Source of the DNA: Ascidiimonas meishanensis
GTDB lineage: Bacteria > Bacteroidota > Bacteroidia > Flavobacteriales > Flavobacteriaceae
DNA length: 64,000 bases
Assembly: GCF_037782385.1 (NCBI RefSeq)
Contig: NZ_JBBEXD010000009.1
Location: 62,001 to 126,000 of the forward strand
Direction of reading: 5' to 3'
Shown here piece by piece: positions 53,809-62,969 of the stretch; position 1 is the first letter of the stretch, and the number at the start of each line of letters is the position of its first letter. The notes under the pieces are model-generated. The model worked only from the letters and a program-made list of their open reading frames with translations. It did not search any database and was not told where the DNA came from. The translations under genes and the position numbers were made by a program.

Positions 53809-54807
53809 TTATTTTAGATTTGTCCAATACCATTTAACGGCTTCTTTTAAGCCGGTTTTTATATCAAATTCAGGTTGATATCCCAATAATTTTTTCGCTT
53901 TGTCTACAGAGGCAAGAGAATGAGGTACATCTCCTTTGCGTTCAGGCCCATACTTTATAGGTACATTCTCTATTTCTGGATCATAGGCAGACAGATATGT
54001 TTTTAAAAGTTGCGTGAGTTCATTCAAATCTGTACGTTCTCCATACGCTACATTATAAACATTATTGAATGCTTCTTCATTTTCTGTAGCCAAACATCTG
54101 AGATTCATTTGAACCACATTGTCTATATAGGTAAAATCTCTTGAAAATTTACCATCACCGTTGATAACTGGAGACTCATGATTAAGAAATTGCAACACAA
54201 ACTTTGGAATAACTGCTGCATATGCTCCATTAGGATCTTGTTTTCTGCCAAAAACATTAAAATATCTTAAACCAATAGTATTTAAGCCGTAGGTTTTGTT
54301 AAATACATCTGCATACAATTCATTTACATATTTGGTAACAGCATAGGGAGATAGCGGTTTCCCAATAGTATCTTCTAATTTAGGCAATGCTTTTGAATCA
54401 CCATAAGTAGAAGAGCTTGCTGCATATACAAACCTTTTTACACCGGCATCACGTGAAGCAATTAACATATTTAAAAAACCAGAGACATTTACATCGTTAC
54501 TGGTTATAGGATCATTAATAGATCTTGGTACAGAGCCTAAAGCAGCCTGATGTAATACATAATCTACATTATTTACAGCGCGTTTACAATCTTCTATATT
54601 TCTAATATCACCTTCTATGAACGTAAAGGATGGATGATTTAAAAATGGTTCTATATTGACTTTCTTTCCTGTCGCTAAATTGTCCATACAAATTACTGTA
54701 TTTTCAAGGTCCAGTAATTTTTCACAGAGGTTAGAGCCTATAAAGCCAGCACCGCCTGTTACCAGTACTTTTTGATGCGTAATCTCTTTGGGTCCTGATT
54801 TGTTCAT
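53809..54807 (-). CDS. UDP-N-acetylglucosamine/glucosaminuronate 4-epimerase (WbpP/TviC-like)
   Basis: A 332-residue SDR with the NAD loop 'GGAGFIGSNL', 'ASSSTYGDS' and the catalytic Y155-x3-K159 in 'SPYAVTK'. The 'YAVTKYVNELYA' context is typical of WbpP/TviC epimerases that act on UDP-GlcNAc(A). Together with the TviB-like dehydrogenase this would make UDP-GalNAcA, as in Vi antigen. A 168-bp gap, longer than elsewhere in this operon, separates it from the upstream GlcA epimerase gene and may hold a second promoter. Confidence 0.87.
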   Translation of the reverse strand: MNKSGPKEITHQKVLVTGGAGFIGSNLCEKLLDLENTVICMDNLATGKKVNIEPFLNHPSFTFIEGDIRNIEDCKRAVNNVDYVLHQAALGSVPRSINDPITSNDVNVSGFLNMLIASRDAGVKRFVYAASSSTYGDSKALPKLEDTIGKPLSPYAVTKYVNELYADVFNKTYGLNTIGLRYFNVFGRKQDPNGAYAAVIPKFVLQFLNHESPVINGDGKFSRDFTYIDNVVQMNLRCLATENEEAFNNVYNVAYGERTDLNELTQLLKTYLSAYDPEIENVPIKYGPERKGDVPHSLASVDKAKKLLGYQPEFDIKTGLKEAVKWYWTNLK

Positions 54808-54856
54808 TAGTTCGTTATCGATAAAATAAGGGCAAATATGGTTAATAACATATGAA

Positions 54857-54874
54857 ATATAGAATTATCTATAT
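54857..54874. promoter_or_regulatory. Inverted repeat in the leader of the WbpP-like gene
   Basis: ATATAGA and TCTATAT (7-bp arms, 4-nt loop) form a perfect inverted repeat about 50 bp before the ATG at 54807. It is AT-rich and could be a hairpin or operator; evidence is weak. Confidence 0.25.
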
Positions 54875-54958
54875 CAAGTAAGCATTATTAACGATGAAAT
54901 TCACATTTGCCTTTTATAGTGTGAATAAAATTCTTTCTTTAGGTTTTAAAAACTGATA

Positions 54959-54966
54959 CAAATGTA
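54959..54966 (-). promoter_or_regulatory. Candidate internal promoter -7 element ahead of the WbpP-like gene
   Basis: Minus-strand TACATTTG matches TAnnTTTG and lies just beyond the stop of the GlcA epimerase gene, about 152 bp ahead of 54807. No -33 TTG at the usual spacing. Confidence 0.3.
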
Positions 54967-54975
54967 TTGCAATGG

Positions 54976-56007
54976 TTAATTTTTCTGATAAAAATCTTGA
55001 TACCATGCGACAAACTTTTTCACACCTTCTTTTACAGATGTATTAGGATGATAATCGTAGTCTTTTATCAGTTCGTCTACGTTTGCCCAAGTTCTTTCTA
55101 CATCACCAGGCTGAATAGGCATCATGTCTTTTTTGGCTTCTTTCCCTAAATTGTGTTCAATTTCATTAATAAAATCCATCAATTTAACGGAATCATTATT
55201 ACCTATGTTGTATACTTTGTATAGTTTACCAGCTTTTTTTCTATCTTCTACAGGTTTTTCAATAATCCTTACAACGCCTTCGGTAATATCATCAATATAG
55301 GTAAAATCACGTTCCATTTTCCCATAATTAAACACTTTAATAGGGCTATCTTCTGTGATGGCTTTAGTAAAGAGAAACATTGCCATATCTGGTCTTCCCC
55401 AGGGACCATATACGGTGAAAAACCGAAGCCCAGTAGATGGAATATCAAATAAATGTGAATAGGTATGCGCCATTAATTCATTACTCTTTTTGGAAGCGGC
55501 ATACAAACTAATAGGATGGTCTACACTATCGCTGGTAGAAAAAGGAATTTTTTCATTAAGACCATAAACACTTGAGCTACTGGCATAAACCAGATGTTTA
55601 ATAGCATTATTTCTACAACATTCCAGAATATTTAAGAAACCTACAATGTTACTGTCTATATAAGCTTCAGGGTTCTCAAGGCTATAACGAACTCCAGCTT
55701 GGGCTGCAAGATTACAAACTACATCAAATTTTTGTGTTTGAAATAATTCTGGTAGTGCTTCACGGTCTTCCAAGTTCATTCGCACAAAATAAAACTTTTT
55801 TGCAAGTGTTGAACTTAGACAAAGTTTATTGAAAGTCTCCGCTTCTTCCCGATGAATTCCAAGCTCCTTTAGGCGTGCATACTTGAGATTAATATCATAA
55901 TAATCATTTATATTATCTATTCCCACTACTTCATGGCCTTTTTCAACTAATACTTTTGAAACGTAAAAGCCAATGAATCCTGCCGCTCCGGTAACAAGTA
56001 TTTTCAT
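54976..56007 (-). CDS. UDP-glucuronate 4-epimerase-like SDR
   Basis: A 343-residue SDR converting UDP-GlcA to UDP-GalA. Visible are 'GAAGFIGFYVSKVLVEKGHE', 'AAQAGVRYSLENPEAYIDSN' (the segment that marks GlcA 4-epimerases), 'YASSSSVYG' and the catalytic Y169/K173 in 'SLYAASK'. It lies 3 bp downstream of the acyltransferase gene. With ugd it completes the GlcA to GalA route. Confidence 0.9.
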   Translation of the reverse strand: MKILVTGAAGFIGFYVSKVLVEKGHEVVGIDNINDYYDINLKYARLKELGIHREEAETFNKLCLSSTLAKKFYFVRMNLEDREALPELFQTQKFDVVCNLAAQAGVRYSLENPEAYIDSNIVGFLNILECCRNNAIKHLVYASSSSVYGLNEKIPFSTSDSVDHPISLYAASKKSNELMAHTYSHLFDIPSTGLRFFTVYGPWGRPDMAMFLFTKAITEDSPIKVFNYGKMERDFTYIDDITEGVVRIIEKPVEDRKKAGKLYKVYNIGNNDSVKLMDFINEIEHNLGKEAKKDMMPIQPGDVERTWANVDELIKDYDYHPNTSVKEGVKKFVAWYQDFYQKN

Positions 56008-56010
56008 AGT

Positions 56011-57108
56011 TTATTGTGGTTTAAGTTTTGATTTTAAATTAATAAGAGTTGTATTCTTTTTAAGTGATTGTCTGATGTAATTCCCAAAGGGCTTTTCAAT
56101 ATACTTACTGATAATAAAAGAGATAGCCAACATGACAATTATTAATAAGCTAAGTAATACCCATTTATTGAAATAGGTGTGCAAATTATTAAGTGCTATA
56201 AAACCAATATTTTGATGTATAAGATATAAAGGATACGTGAGTACTCCTAAACTTAAAAAAGCTTTCTTATTTAAAAACTGTAGTTGGTTTATGCTCACTA
56301 AGAACATAAAAATATAAAAAACTGTTACTAAGACAGCAACCGTAGTGTAAGAGAAAATCCCGTGATACATCTCATTGTAATGGTCTGCCTTAAGAAAGGC
56401 ATATTGAACAGAAGTTATATAACATATTAGTATGGGGATAAAATAGTATTTAACCTTGTTTTCAGACTTTATTAAGAAGAAAAACATTCCTGCAATAAAA
56501 TAACTACTCCATCTTGGAAAGCTAAAGTAATAAACAACTTTTAAAGGTAATGGTGCATCACCAAATGGCAATACTAGTTGTAAAATTGCGATTCCTAACA
56601 ACAGATAAGCAAAGATTTTGATATATTTTATTTTATTAAAAAGTAAGATAAAACCAATTAGAATATAAAACTTAAGCTCAACCAACAAAGACCAATATAC
56701 GCCGTCAACGTATGGAATTTCAAAAAAACCGTTTAGCATGGTAATGTTGAATGCAACCTGACTAGGAGTTACACTAAATCTTTCACCACCAAAAAAAACT
56801 ACTATAAAAGTTGTTAATGCAATACCTACCCAATAAGCAGGATACAGTCTGCTGAATCTGGAAATACAAAAATCCACGATATTTGATTTTTTTGCAGACA
56901 TGAGAATAACAAAACCACTTATAATGAAAAACAGGTCTACTCCAAGATACCCATATTTAGAAAAACTTTCTAAAGGCTCGTATTGCACTACAGACATGTC
57001 GTCTTTTGCAAAACCACGAAATCCATAGTGATAGAAAACCACATAAAGGGCGGCAATAAATCGAAGCAGATCAATATGATATAATCTGTGACGGGCTTGT
57101 TTTTCCAA
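56011..57108 (-). CDS. Acyltransferase-3 (OafA-like) membrane O-acyltransferase
   Basis: A protein of about 365 residues with ten hydrophobic helices. The core is 'HIDLLRFIAALYVVFYHYGF', whose histidines resemble the OafA catalytic site, then 'YLGVDLFFIISGF'. OafA-type proteins acetylate O-antigen without a separate SGNH partner. I use TTG 57108, ten codons ahead of the conserved domain. A GTG at 57213 would add 35 residues ('MNFNGDFAPINIRILRNSS...') with no family resemblance. The gene has 50 bp or more ahead of it, and 3 bp separates it from the GlcA epimerase. Confidence 0.85.
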   Translation of the reverse strand: MEKQARHRLYHIDLLRFIAALYVVFYHYGFRGFAKDDMSVVQYEPLESFSKYGYLGVDLFFIISGFVILMSAKKSNIVDFCISRFSRLYPAYWVGIALTTFIVVFFGGERFSVTPSQVAFNITMLNGFFEIPYVDGVYWSLLVELKFYILIGFILLFNKIKYIKIFAYLLLGIAILQLVLPFGDAPLPLKVVYYFSFPRWSSYFIAGMFFFLIKSENKVKYYFIPILICYITSVQYAFLKADHYNEMYHGIFSYTTVAVLVTVFYIFMFLVSINQLQFLNKKAFLSLGVLTYPLYLIHQNIGFIALNNLHTYFNKWVLLSLLIIVMLAISFIISKYIEKPFGNYIRQSLKKNTTLINLKSKLKPQ

Positions 57109-57263
57109 CTGGTTTTGATACTTGATTTTGAATACTAGCGCAAATATGAAAAAAAAGGATGAATTCCTTAAAATTCTTATGTTAATCGGGGCAAAATCCC
57201 CGTTGAAATTCACTAATTAACTTTTGTCTGCAAAAAGGAAAGAACGGTTGAAAGCTTATAAAT

Positions 57264-58301
57264 TCATTCAAGTAGATTTTGTATATTAAAAGGTGCTAAC
57301 ATTTCATGTCCCCCTTCAAATATGATGAGATGTATATTTTGATATTTTTTTTCTAAGAAGATTTCACGATCCGCAATACTTCCATAATTCATAACCTTAG
57401 TTCTTTTCTCCAACAAATGCGCTTTTTCCTTGTCTGAAACATAGGCTGAAGAAAGCTCAACTTCCTGATCTTTTAAAAGTTTGTTGTAAAAATTAATCGT
57501 ATGTGTAATTGGAACGCTACCAGTTATTCCATCATAGATTCCCGCATATAGATAGATTTGAGCATTCTTTATATTCGGAGAGCTGCTGGGCCAATACAAT
57601 GGAGATCTTTTGACAGCTTTTTGTAGATTAATTTCTTCCCCTGAATTAGTGCATAAAAGAATGTCATTAGCAAAATTACCTTTGTTAATCTTATTTTCCC
57701 GGTACCATGCTTCTAAATCTGTAACTGGAACCCACGCAGAAAATTTACTGATTGGATGTTTAGATTTCATAAGCATGCATAAAGTGGCGTAACCCCCACC
57801 GCTGGCACCTGTAATGTATATTTTATTTGTATCAACATTGGAATTTTTAACAGCAAAGTCTATGGCATCATCTATGGCTTGAATTACCTCATCACTACAG
57901 CAGGCTTGAGGTGTTGTATTGGCACCTTTAAAATCAGGATGAATATAATTTATGTTATATTTTTGTGCCAGAGCAGCCAAGGCATCGTATTCTGAAAAAT
58001 CACCACTCCAAGTATGTAGACTTACTAATAAAGGTCTCTTTTTTTGAAAGGTACTGGAATAAAAGTATGCTTTTTCGGCTTCCTTTTTATCAGTTTTAAT
58101 AGTAATAACTTTAAATTCATCACCCCATCTAGCGGTTGTAAAAGCATTTTTCCAATGGTAAATTTTTTTAAAGGGTTTACGAACTTTTTGCCAAATCTCT
58201 TCATTATGGCGCACATAAATACCAGAGAAGAATACACCTATTAATAAGATTAAAATAAGTAGTAACCGAAATACTTTTTTTGCAAAAAACAGTGATGGCA
58301 T
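57264..58301 (-). CDS. Membrane-anchored alpha/beta hydrolase (esterase/peptidase-like)
   Basis: A 345-residue protein with an N-terminal signal anchor (about 10-30) and an extracytoplasmic hydrolase domain. The nucleophile elbow is GASGGGYA with S167, a later 'YAGIYDGITG' may supply the acid, and 'FEGGHEML' the histidine. It resembles prolyl-oligopeptidase-type and deacylase-type alpha/beta hydrolases. In this locus it could remove or move acyl groups on the polymer; that is inferred from position. It lies 23 bp after the GINT1-like gene. Confidence 0.8.
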   Translation of the reverse strand: MPSLFFAKKVFRLLLILILLIGVFFSGIYVRHNEEIWQKVRKPFKKIYHWKNAFTTARWGDEFKVITIKTDKKEAEKAYFYSSTFQKKRPLLVSLHTWSGDFSEYDALAALAQKYNINYIHPDFKGANTTPQACCSDEVIQAIDDAIDFAVKNSNVDTNKIYITGASGGGYATLCMLMKSKHPISKFSAWVPVTDLEAWYRENKINKGNFANDILLCTNSGEEINLQKAVKRSPLYWPSSSPNIKNAQIYLYAGIYDGITGSVPITHTINFYNKLLKDQEVELSSAYVSDKEKAHLLEKRTKVMNYGSIADREIFLEKKYQNIHLIIFEGGHEMLAPFNIQNLLE

Positions 58302-58324
58302 TTTTTGATAATTAATAGCTAAAA

Positions 58325-59944
58325 TTAACGCTTTCTTTTAATCAAAGCATCACTTATAGTTATTTTGTCAAGATGATTAAAGGTGTGGGTGGCCAAAATA
58401 TCTTTTTTCCACTTAGGATTAACGGTATGAATAATCTCTTGTTTATAATGAACTTCATCCATACTGGTAATTTCACAAAAATTAGTTCCATAGCCATAAT
58501 AATATGAACAATTTTGAGCAGGGCGAACTAATTTTTCACCCAATTTAAATAAACTTCCAGCAGGTCTTGATTGTTTTACATCTGAAACAATTGGATTAAG
58601 AGGGTGTGGCTTCCATTGGGTTGAGGTAATTTCTTCTGCAGAAAATAAAAACAATTCACTATGTTTAGAACCTCCTTTATACTGCTTTATATTGGTTAGC
58701 ATCCAATAAAGGCCATCTTTTTTATAAATGGTAGTATCTACGGCAACAACATTGGTCATTAAAGTTTCTACCAGTTCCCATTTTAGTGGAAAATCGGTAC
58801 AAACATATAACTGAATATCCCTATTATTACTTGTTTCAGGAATCATAAAAAGAACCCCATCTTCTTCAAAAATAAATGGGTAAGACAAATGATAGTCTTT
58901 AGATAAAATTGTTTTTGGTTGTGTATAGTTACCTTGTTCATCTATTTCCATAACGGCTAGTTCTCCCAACTTTCGTTTATAGATTAACTCTTCTATAAAC
59001 AAATAATACTTTCCGTTTTTCTTATAAAGAAAAGGATCTGCCCAGAAGCGGTCTTTTGGAGGAACAATTCGTTTGTACTTTGTAAGATCCAGTTCAGGAA
59101 CTCCGTTCTCTGAGGCATGAAATAACAATGTCCATTGGTTGAAATAGAATCTACTTAGAATTAATTGTTTAATTTTTGAAAAACCACTATTCCACAAATG
59201 CTTTAAAATGAGTTGGTTTTTAGGGTATTTTTCTGCAGATTCATTTAAGTATTCTGGAACTTCAGGATATTTTTCAATTGCCTTTTTGAAAAAAGTAGCT
59301 TCTCCTGTAAGATAGAGATTTCTAAGCGCAGTAATTACTAACGGAAAAGTTTGCCAGAGTATGGCATTCACATTTCTTGAGTAACTCAAACGATCTGTAC
59401 AAGCAAAGGTTTTCGCTAGAATTAGAGGCGTAGCATGATCACTTTTTTGACAACAAAGCGCAGCACCAATCTCTGGTTTTTTATGAAAGAGTTCCCACGC
59501 TCCAATGGGTTTGTAGAAAGGATGATTTACATCTGCATGAATAAAATACCAAATACCATATTTACTAAGTGATAAAAGAGGTTCCGGAAGTCTTAAACTG
59601 GTAAGATTAATAATTACATCCAATTCTTTTGCCATCATTCGCTTTACGTCTTCTTCCTTGCAAAACTGGCATGTCATCGTCTCGGAAAATAAATCATTTC
59701 CATCAATGAGTTTCGTTGCATCTGGTTTGGGTTGAAAAATTTTCTTATCCAACTTTTTATACAATTTCCAAAACCAGGATTCTATATGTTCTTCAGAAGA
59801 AGCCATATTGGCAGGCCTTTTCACCTCAATCTTAAGAGCGGTCTCTAGTAAAAAAGATTTATTAAGCTCAGAAACAATGGCATGTTGCCATGCTGTTAGA
59901 AGACTATTTTCAGAAACTATTGCAATACGTAACCTTTTTTTCAT
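58325..59944 (-). CDS. Glucosamine inositolphosphorylceramide transferase-like (GINT1-like) protein
   Basis: A 539-residue protein without a signal peptide. Residues 1-~230 have a formyltransferase-like alpha/beta start ('LRIAIVSENSLLTAWQHAIV'). Residues ~270-539 form repeated 'DPFLYKKNGKYYLFIEE' and 'YPFIFEEDGVLFMIPETS' segments, typical of a five-bladed beta-propeller and of the region shared with plant GINT1. Bacterial members lie in polysaccharide loci and are assumed to be sugar-transfer or sugar-binding proteins, but the reaction is not established. First gene of this minus-strand block. Confidence 0.7.
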   Translation of the reverse strand: MKKRLRIAIVSENSLLTAWQHAIVSELNKSFLLETALKIEVKRPANMASSEEHIESWFWKLYKKLDKKIFQPKPDATKLIDGNDLFSETMTCQFCKEEDVKRMMAKELDVIINLTSLRLPEPLLSLSKYGIWYFIHADVNHPFYKPIGAWELFHKKPEIGAALCCQKSDHATPLILAKTFACTDRLSYSRNVNAILWQTFPLVITALRNLYLTGEATFFKKAIEKYPEVPEYLNESAEKYPKNQLILKHLWNSGFSKIKQLILSRFYFNQWTLLFHASENGVPELDLTKYKRIVPPKDRFWADPFLYKKNGKYYLFIEELIYKRKLGELAVMEIDEQGNYTQPKTILSKDYHLSYPFIFEEDGVLFMIPETSNNRDIQLYVCTDFPLKWELVETLMTNVVAVDTTIYKKDGLYWMLTNIKQYKGGSKHSELFLFSAEEITSTQWKPHPLNPIVSDVKQSRPAGSLFKLGEKLVRPAQNCSYYYGYGTNFCEITSMDEVHYKQEIIHTVNPKWKKDILATHTFNHLDKITISDALIKRKR

Positions 59945-60089
59945 AAAGAATAAGCGAAGCTATTAACTAGCAAGATTTAGGGGACTTATCTATACTTAAG
60001 CATAAATAGTTTAAATAATTCGTTTTACCAAAACAAATAGAACAACTTATACATGGAATCGATGTAATGGTATTAATTTAAGATCAATT

Positions 60090-60097
60090 TACCTTTG
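60090..60097 (+). promoter_or_regulatory. Candidate -7 promoter element for the beta-helix gene
   Basis: TACCTTTG fits TAnnTTTG, 64 bp before the ATG at 60162, in the divergent region between the GINT1-like gene and the beta-helix gene. No -33 element seen. Confidence 0.35.
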
Positions 60098-60161
60098 AGT
60101 TACTTTTATTATGAACGTAATATTGCTTAAATTTCCAATTCCAACTTAAGTATTTCCTTAA

Positions 60162-61421
60162 ATGAAATGTAGTTTACAAGTAGTTCTATTCCTTTTTTGC
60201 CAGTTGGTTTGGTCACAATCCAAATATGCTTCTGAATTCGGATATAATGAAAATGATGCTACGCTGGCATTCACAAAAGCCCTGAATTCTGCTTATGATA
60301 CGATCATAATAGATAAACAAAATAAGGATTGGATTCTTTCTCCAACCGTAATAAGCAATATTCATCATAAAGTGATTATGTTAGAATCTGGGGTCGTATT
60401 AAGGGCTAAAAAGAATGCTTTTAAACGAAAAGGAGATGTTTTGCTAAAGTTTTTGAATTGTTCTCATTTGCAGCTTTTTGGCTACGGAGCCTCCTTAGTA
60501 ATGAACAAAGAAGAATATACAGATGGTGAATGGCGAATGACTTTGAGCCTTATAAATGTGAATACAATTAGTATTAAAGGATTAAAATTCGCAAATAGTG
60601 GAGGAGATGGTATTTATATAGATGGATGGAAAAAAGGTGATTTTTCTCAAAATATAATAATTGAGGATATTGTCTCTGAAAACCATAAAAGACAAGGGAT
60701 GAGTATAATAAGTGCCCAAGATGTATGGGTAAAAAATGCTATTTTCAAAGATACTAAAGGGACATTGCCCGAAGCAGGTTTAGATTTGGAACCCGATGAT
60801 CCAGAAGACAGAATGGTAAATATAAATTTTGAAAATTGCAAATTCATTAATAACAATCATTCAGGAATTGTATTAGGTCTTAATAAATTGAATAGCAGCT
60901 CTATACCGGTAAGTATAACTTTTAAAAATTGTTACCTAAGTATGAATCATATCCCTGAAAATGCCTATGTAGCAGCAGAAATAGTAAGTGCAGCTGCACC
61001 TAAAGATCCAGTTAAGGGTAGGGTGATTTTTGATGGACTCTTGGTTGATGGGAGTGATTGGGGAATACTCTATTCCCGTAAAATTAGTAAGGCTTATAAA
61101 GTAATTTTTAAGAATAGTACGGCTAAAAACATTTGTAAAAAACAAACAATGCCACCAGTATATTTGGAAGTTCCAGACTATTTTGCATCCTCGGGTCCGC
61201 TAGGCGGTTTTGAATTTGATAATCTTAAGGTTGATTATGAGGGTGATCTTCCATTCATGAAGGTAAGAGGAAGTTCATTACGTACCTTAAAAGGTGTAGA
61301 ATCAATAGAAGGAACTGTTTTTACAAAGTTTTCATATCAGCAAAATATAGAATATGTAAAGTATAATCCTAATCAAAATAGAAATGTTTCCATTTCTTTT
61401 TTTTTAAGTAAAGACAACTGA
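60162..61421 (+). CDS. Secreted right-handed beta-helix protein
   Basis: A 419-residue protein with a clear signal peptide ending near 'LVWSQ'. From about residue 90 it consists of short repeated strand-turn units with Asn, Gly and Ile ladders ('IEDIVSENHKRQGMSIISAQ', 'FENCKFINNNHSGIVLGLN', 'ITFKNCYLSMNHI'), typical of parallel beta-helix polysaccharide lyases, hydrolases and epimerases. The segment 'AGLDLEPDDPEDRM' is frequent in this group. No DPHD motif of AlgG epimerases was seen. It could trim or epimerise the polymer in the periplasm. The MBOAT of pair 4 begins 139 bp later on the same strand. Confidence 0.8.
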   Translation: MKCSLQVVLFLFCQLVWSQSKYASEFGYNENDATLAFTKALNSAYDTIIIDKQNKDWILSPTVISNIHHKVIMLESGVVLRAKKNAFKRKGDVLLKFLNCSHLQLFGYGASLVMNKEEYTDGEWRMTLSLINVNTISIKGLKFANSGGDGIYIDGWKKGDFSQNIIIEDIVSENHKRQGMSIISAQDVWVKNAIFKDTKGTLPEAGLDLEPDDPEDRMVNINFENCKFINNNHSGIVLGLNKLNSSSIPVSITFKNCYLSMNHIPENAYVAAEIVSAAAPKDPVKGRVIFDGLLVDGSDWGILYSRKISKAYKVIFKNSTAKNICKKQTMPPVYLEVPDYFASSGPLGGFEFDNLKVDYEGDLPFMKVRGSSLRTLKGVESIEGTVFTKFSYQQNIEYVKYNPNQNRNVSISFFLSKDN

Positions 61422-61560
61422 GTTTAAAATCAATTTATCCTTAAAAACTTACCACACATCTGATTTATTTTAAGCAATAAAGGAGATCTAAATAATATTT
61501 TTAAATTCGCTCCTGTTAACCACAACTGAATACGGCTCCAGTTTAATCAAGAATCACAGA

Positions 61561-62967
61561 ATGATCTTTAATTCCCTGGCATTTCTGATATTTTTTCCAG
61601 CAGTATTCTCATTATATTGGGCAATTCCTGCCCGTTTTGTCAAGCTACAAAACCTTTTGTTATTACTTGCAAGCTATTTCTTTTATGGATGGTGGGATTG
61701 GCGCTTTTTATCTTTAATAGCCTTTTCTACTGTTGTTGACTACTTTTTAGGAATAGCAATTCACCAACAGAAAAATCAAAAGAGACGCAAAATGTTTCTC
61801 ATGATGAGTATGTTTACAAACTTAGGGTTGCTAGGTTTTTTTAAATACTTCAACTTTTTTATTGATTCTTGGGTTACCTCATGGCGTGCTTTGGGGTATG
61901 ATATGCAATACAGCACCTTAAATATTATTCTGCCCGTAGGCATTTCGTTTTATACTTTTCAAACCATGTCTTATTCTATAGACATTTATAGAAGAGACCT
62001 TAAGCCTACTCGTAATTTTATTGCATTTGCTACCTTTGTAAGTCTTTTTCCTCAACTAGTTGCTGGCCCTATTGAACGTGCTTCTAATCTTATTCCGCAA
62101 ATCTTAGTGAAGCGAGGATGGAATTATAAACGATTTAAAGACGGTGTTTTTCAAATTGCTGTAGGATTTTTTAGAAAAGTAGTGGTAGCAGATTCTATAG
62201 GAGTTGTTATAGATGGTATTTACAATAATCCTGAAATTCATAATGCTTCTAGTATTGTTATGGCGATCCTATTATATTCCTTTCAGATTTATTTTGATTT
62301 TAGTGGCTATTCAGACATCGCTATTGGAACCGCAAAGTTGCTTGGTTTTGATTTTAAAAGAAATTTTAATTTACCCTACTTCTCATCTTCAATTACGGAA
62401 TTCTGGCGAAGATGGCATATTTCATTATCCTCATGGCTAAGGGATTATCTTTACATACCTTTAGGAGGAAATCGTAACGGGGTAGTTAAACAATATCGTA
62501 ACCTTTTTATAACCATGCTATTGGGCGGTTTATGGCATGGAAGTTCTTGGAATTTTGTTATTTGGGGTGGCATTCATGGCCTACTATTAGGTGTGGAAAA
62601 ACGATTCGGACTCGTAGCTGCCAAGTATAAGTTTCTCCAAAATCTACTAGTTTTTGTGATGGTGAGCCTTATTTGGGTATTTTTTAGAAGCGTGAGTTTT
62701 GAAGACTCCATTACCATATTTCAAAAAATAGCTTCTTCTGAGTATTTAATGCCCTATTATGGAAGTACCAATCGCATAGCGGGCTTGGCGTATGGTCTCT
62801 TTTTGGCATTATCAATGGATGTTTTTCTTTTCGTTCGCGGGTTTTCTTTAGAAACATTAGGATCTAAAATTTCAACCGTTAATTATGTGTTATTACTTAA
62901 TTTTATAATAATTAATATAGTTTTATTTTTCTCTAGTGCCAGTAATTTTATTTATTTTCAATTTTAA
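61561..62967 (+). CDS. MBOAT family O-acyltransferase, pair 4
   Basis: A 468-residue MBOAT, the most divergent of the four: 'GWWDWRF', 'FDFSGYSDIAIG' (F in place of G), 'EFWRRWHISLSSWLRDYLYI', 'GGLWHGSSWNF' with H326, and the FIYFQF C terminus. Its partner begins 2 bp later. The preceding gene encodes a beta-helix protein, so the order beta-helix, MBOAT, SGNH parallels algG-algI-algJ. Confidence 0.95.
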   Translation: MIFNSLAFLIFFPAVFSLYWAIPARFVKLQNLLLLLASYFFYGWWDWRFLSLIAFSTVVDYFLGIAIHQQKNQKRRKMFLMMSMFTNLGLLGFFKYFNFFIDSWVTSWRALGYDMQYSTLNIILPVGISFYTFQTMSYSIDIYRRDLKPTRNFIAFATFVSLFPQLVAGPIERASNLIPQILVKRGWNYKRFKDGVFQIAVGFFRKVVVADSIGVVIDGIYNNPEIHNASSIVMAILLYSFQIYFDFSGYSDIAIGTAKLLGFDFKRNFNLPYFSSSITEFWRRWHISLSSWLRDYLYIPLGGNRNGVVKQYRNLFITMLLGGLWHGSSWNFVIWGGIHGLLLGVEKRFGLVAAKYKFLQNLLVFVMVSLIWVFFRSVSFEDSITIFQKIASSEYLMPYYGSTNRIAGLAYGLFLALSMDVFLFVRGFSLETLGSKISTVNYVLLLNFIIINIVLFFSSASNFIYFQF

Positions 62968-62969
62968 TC

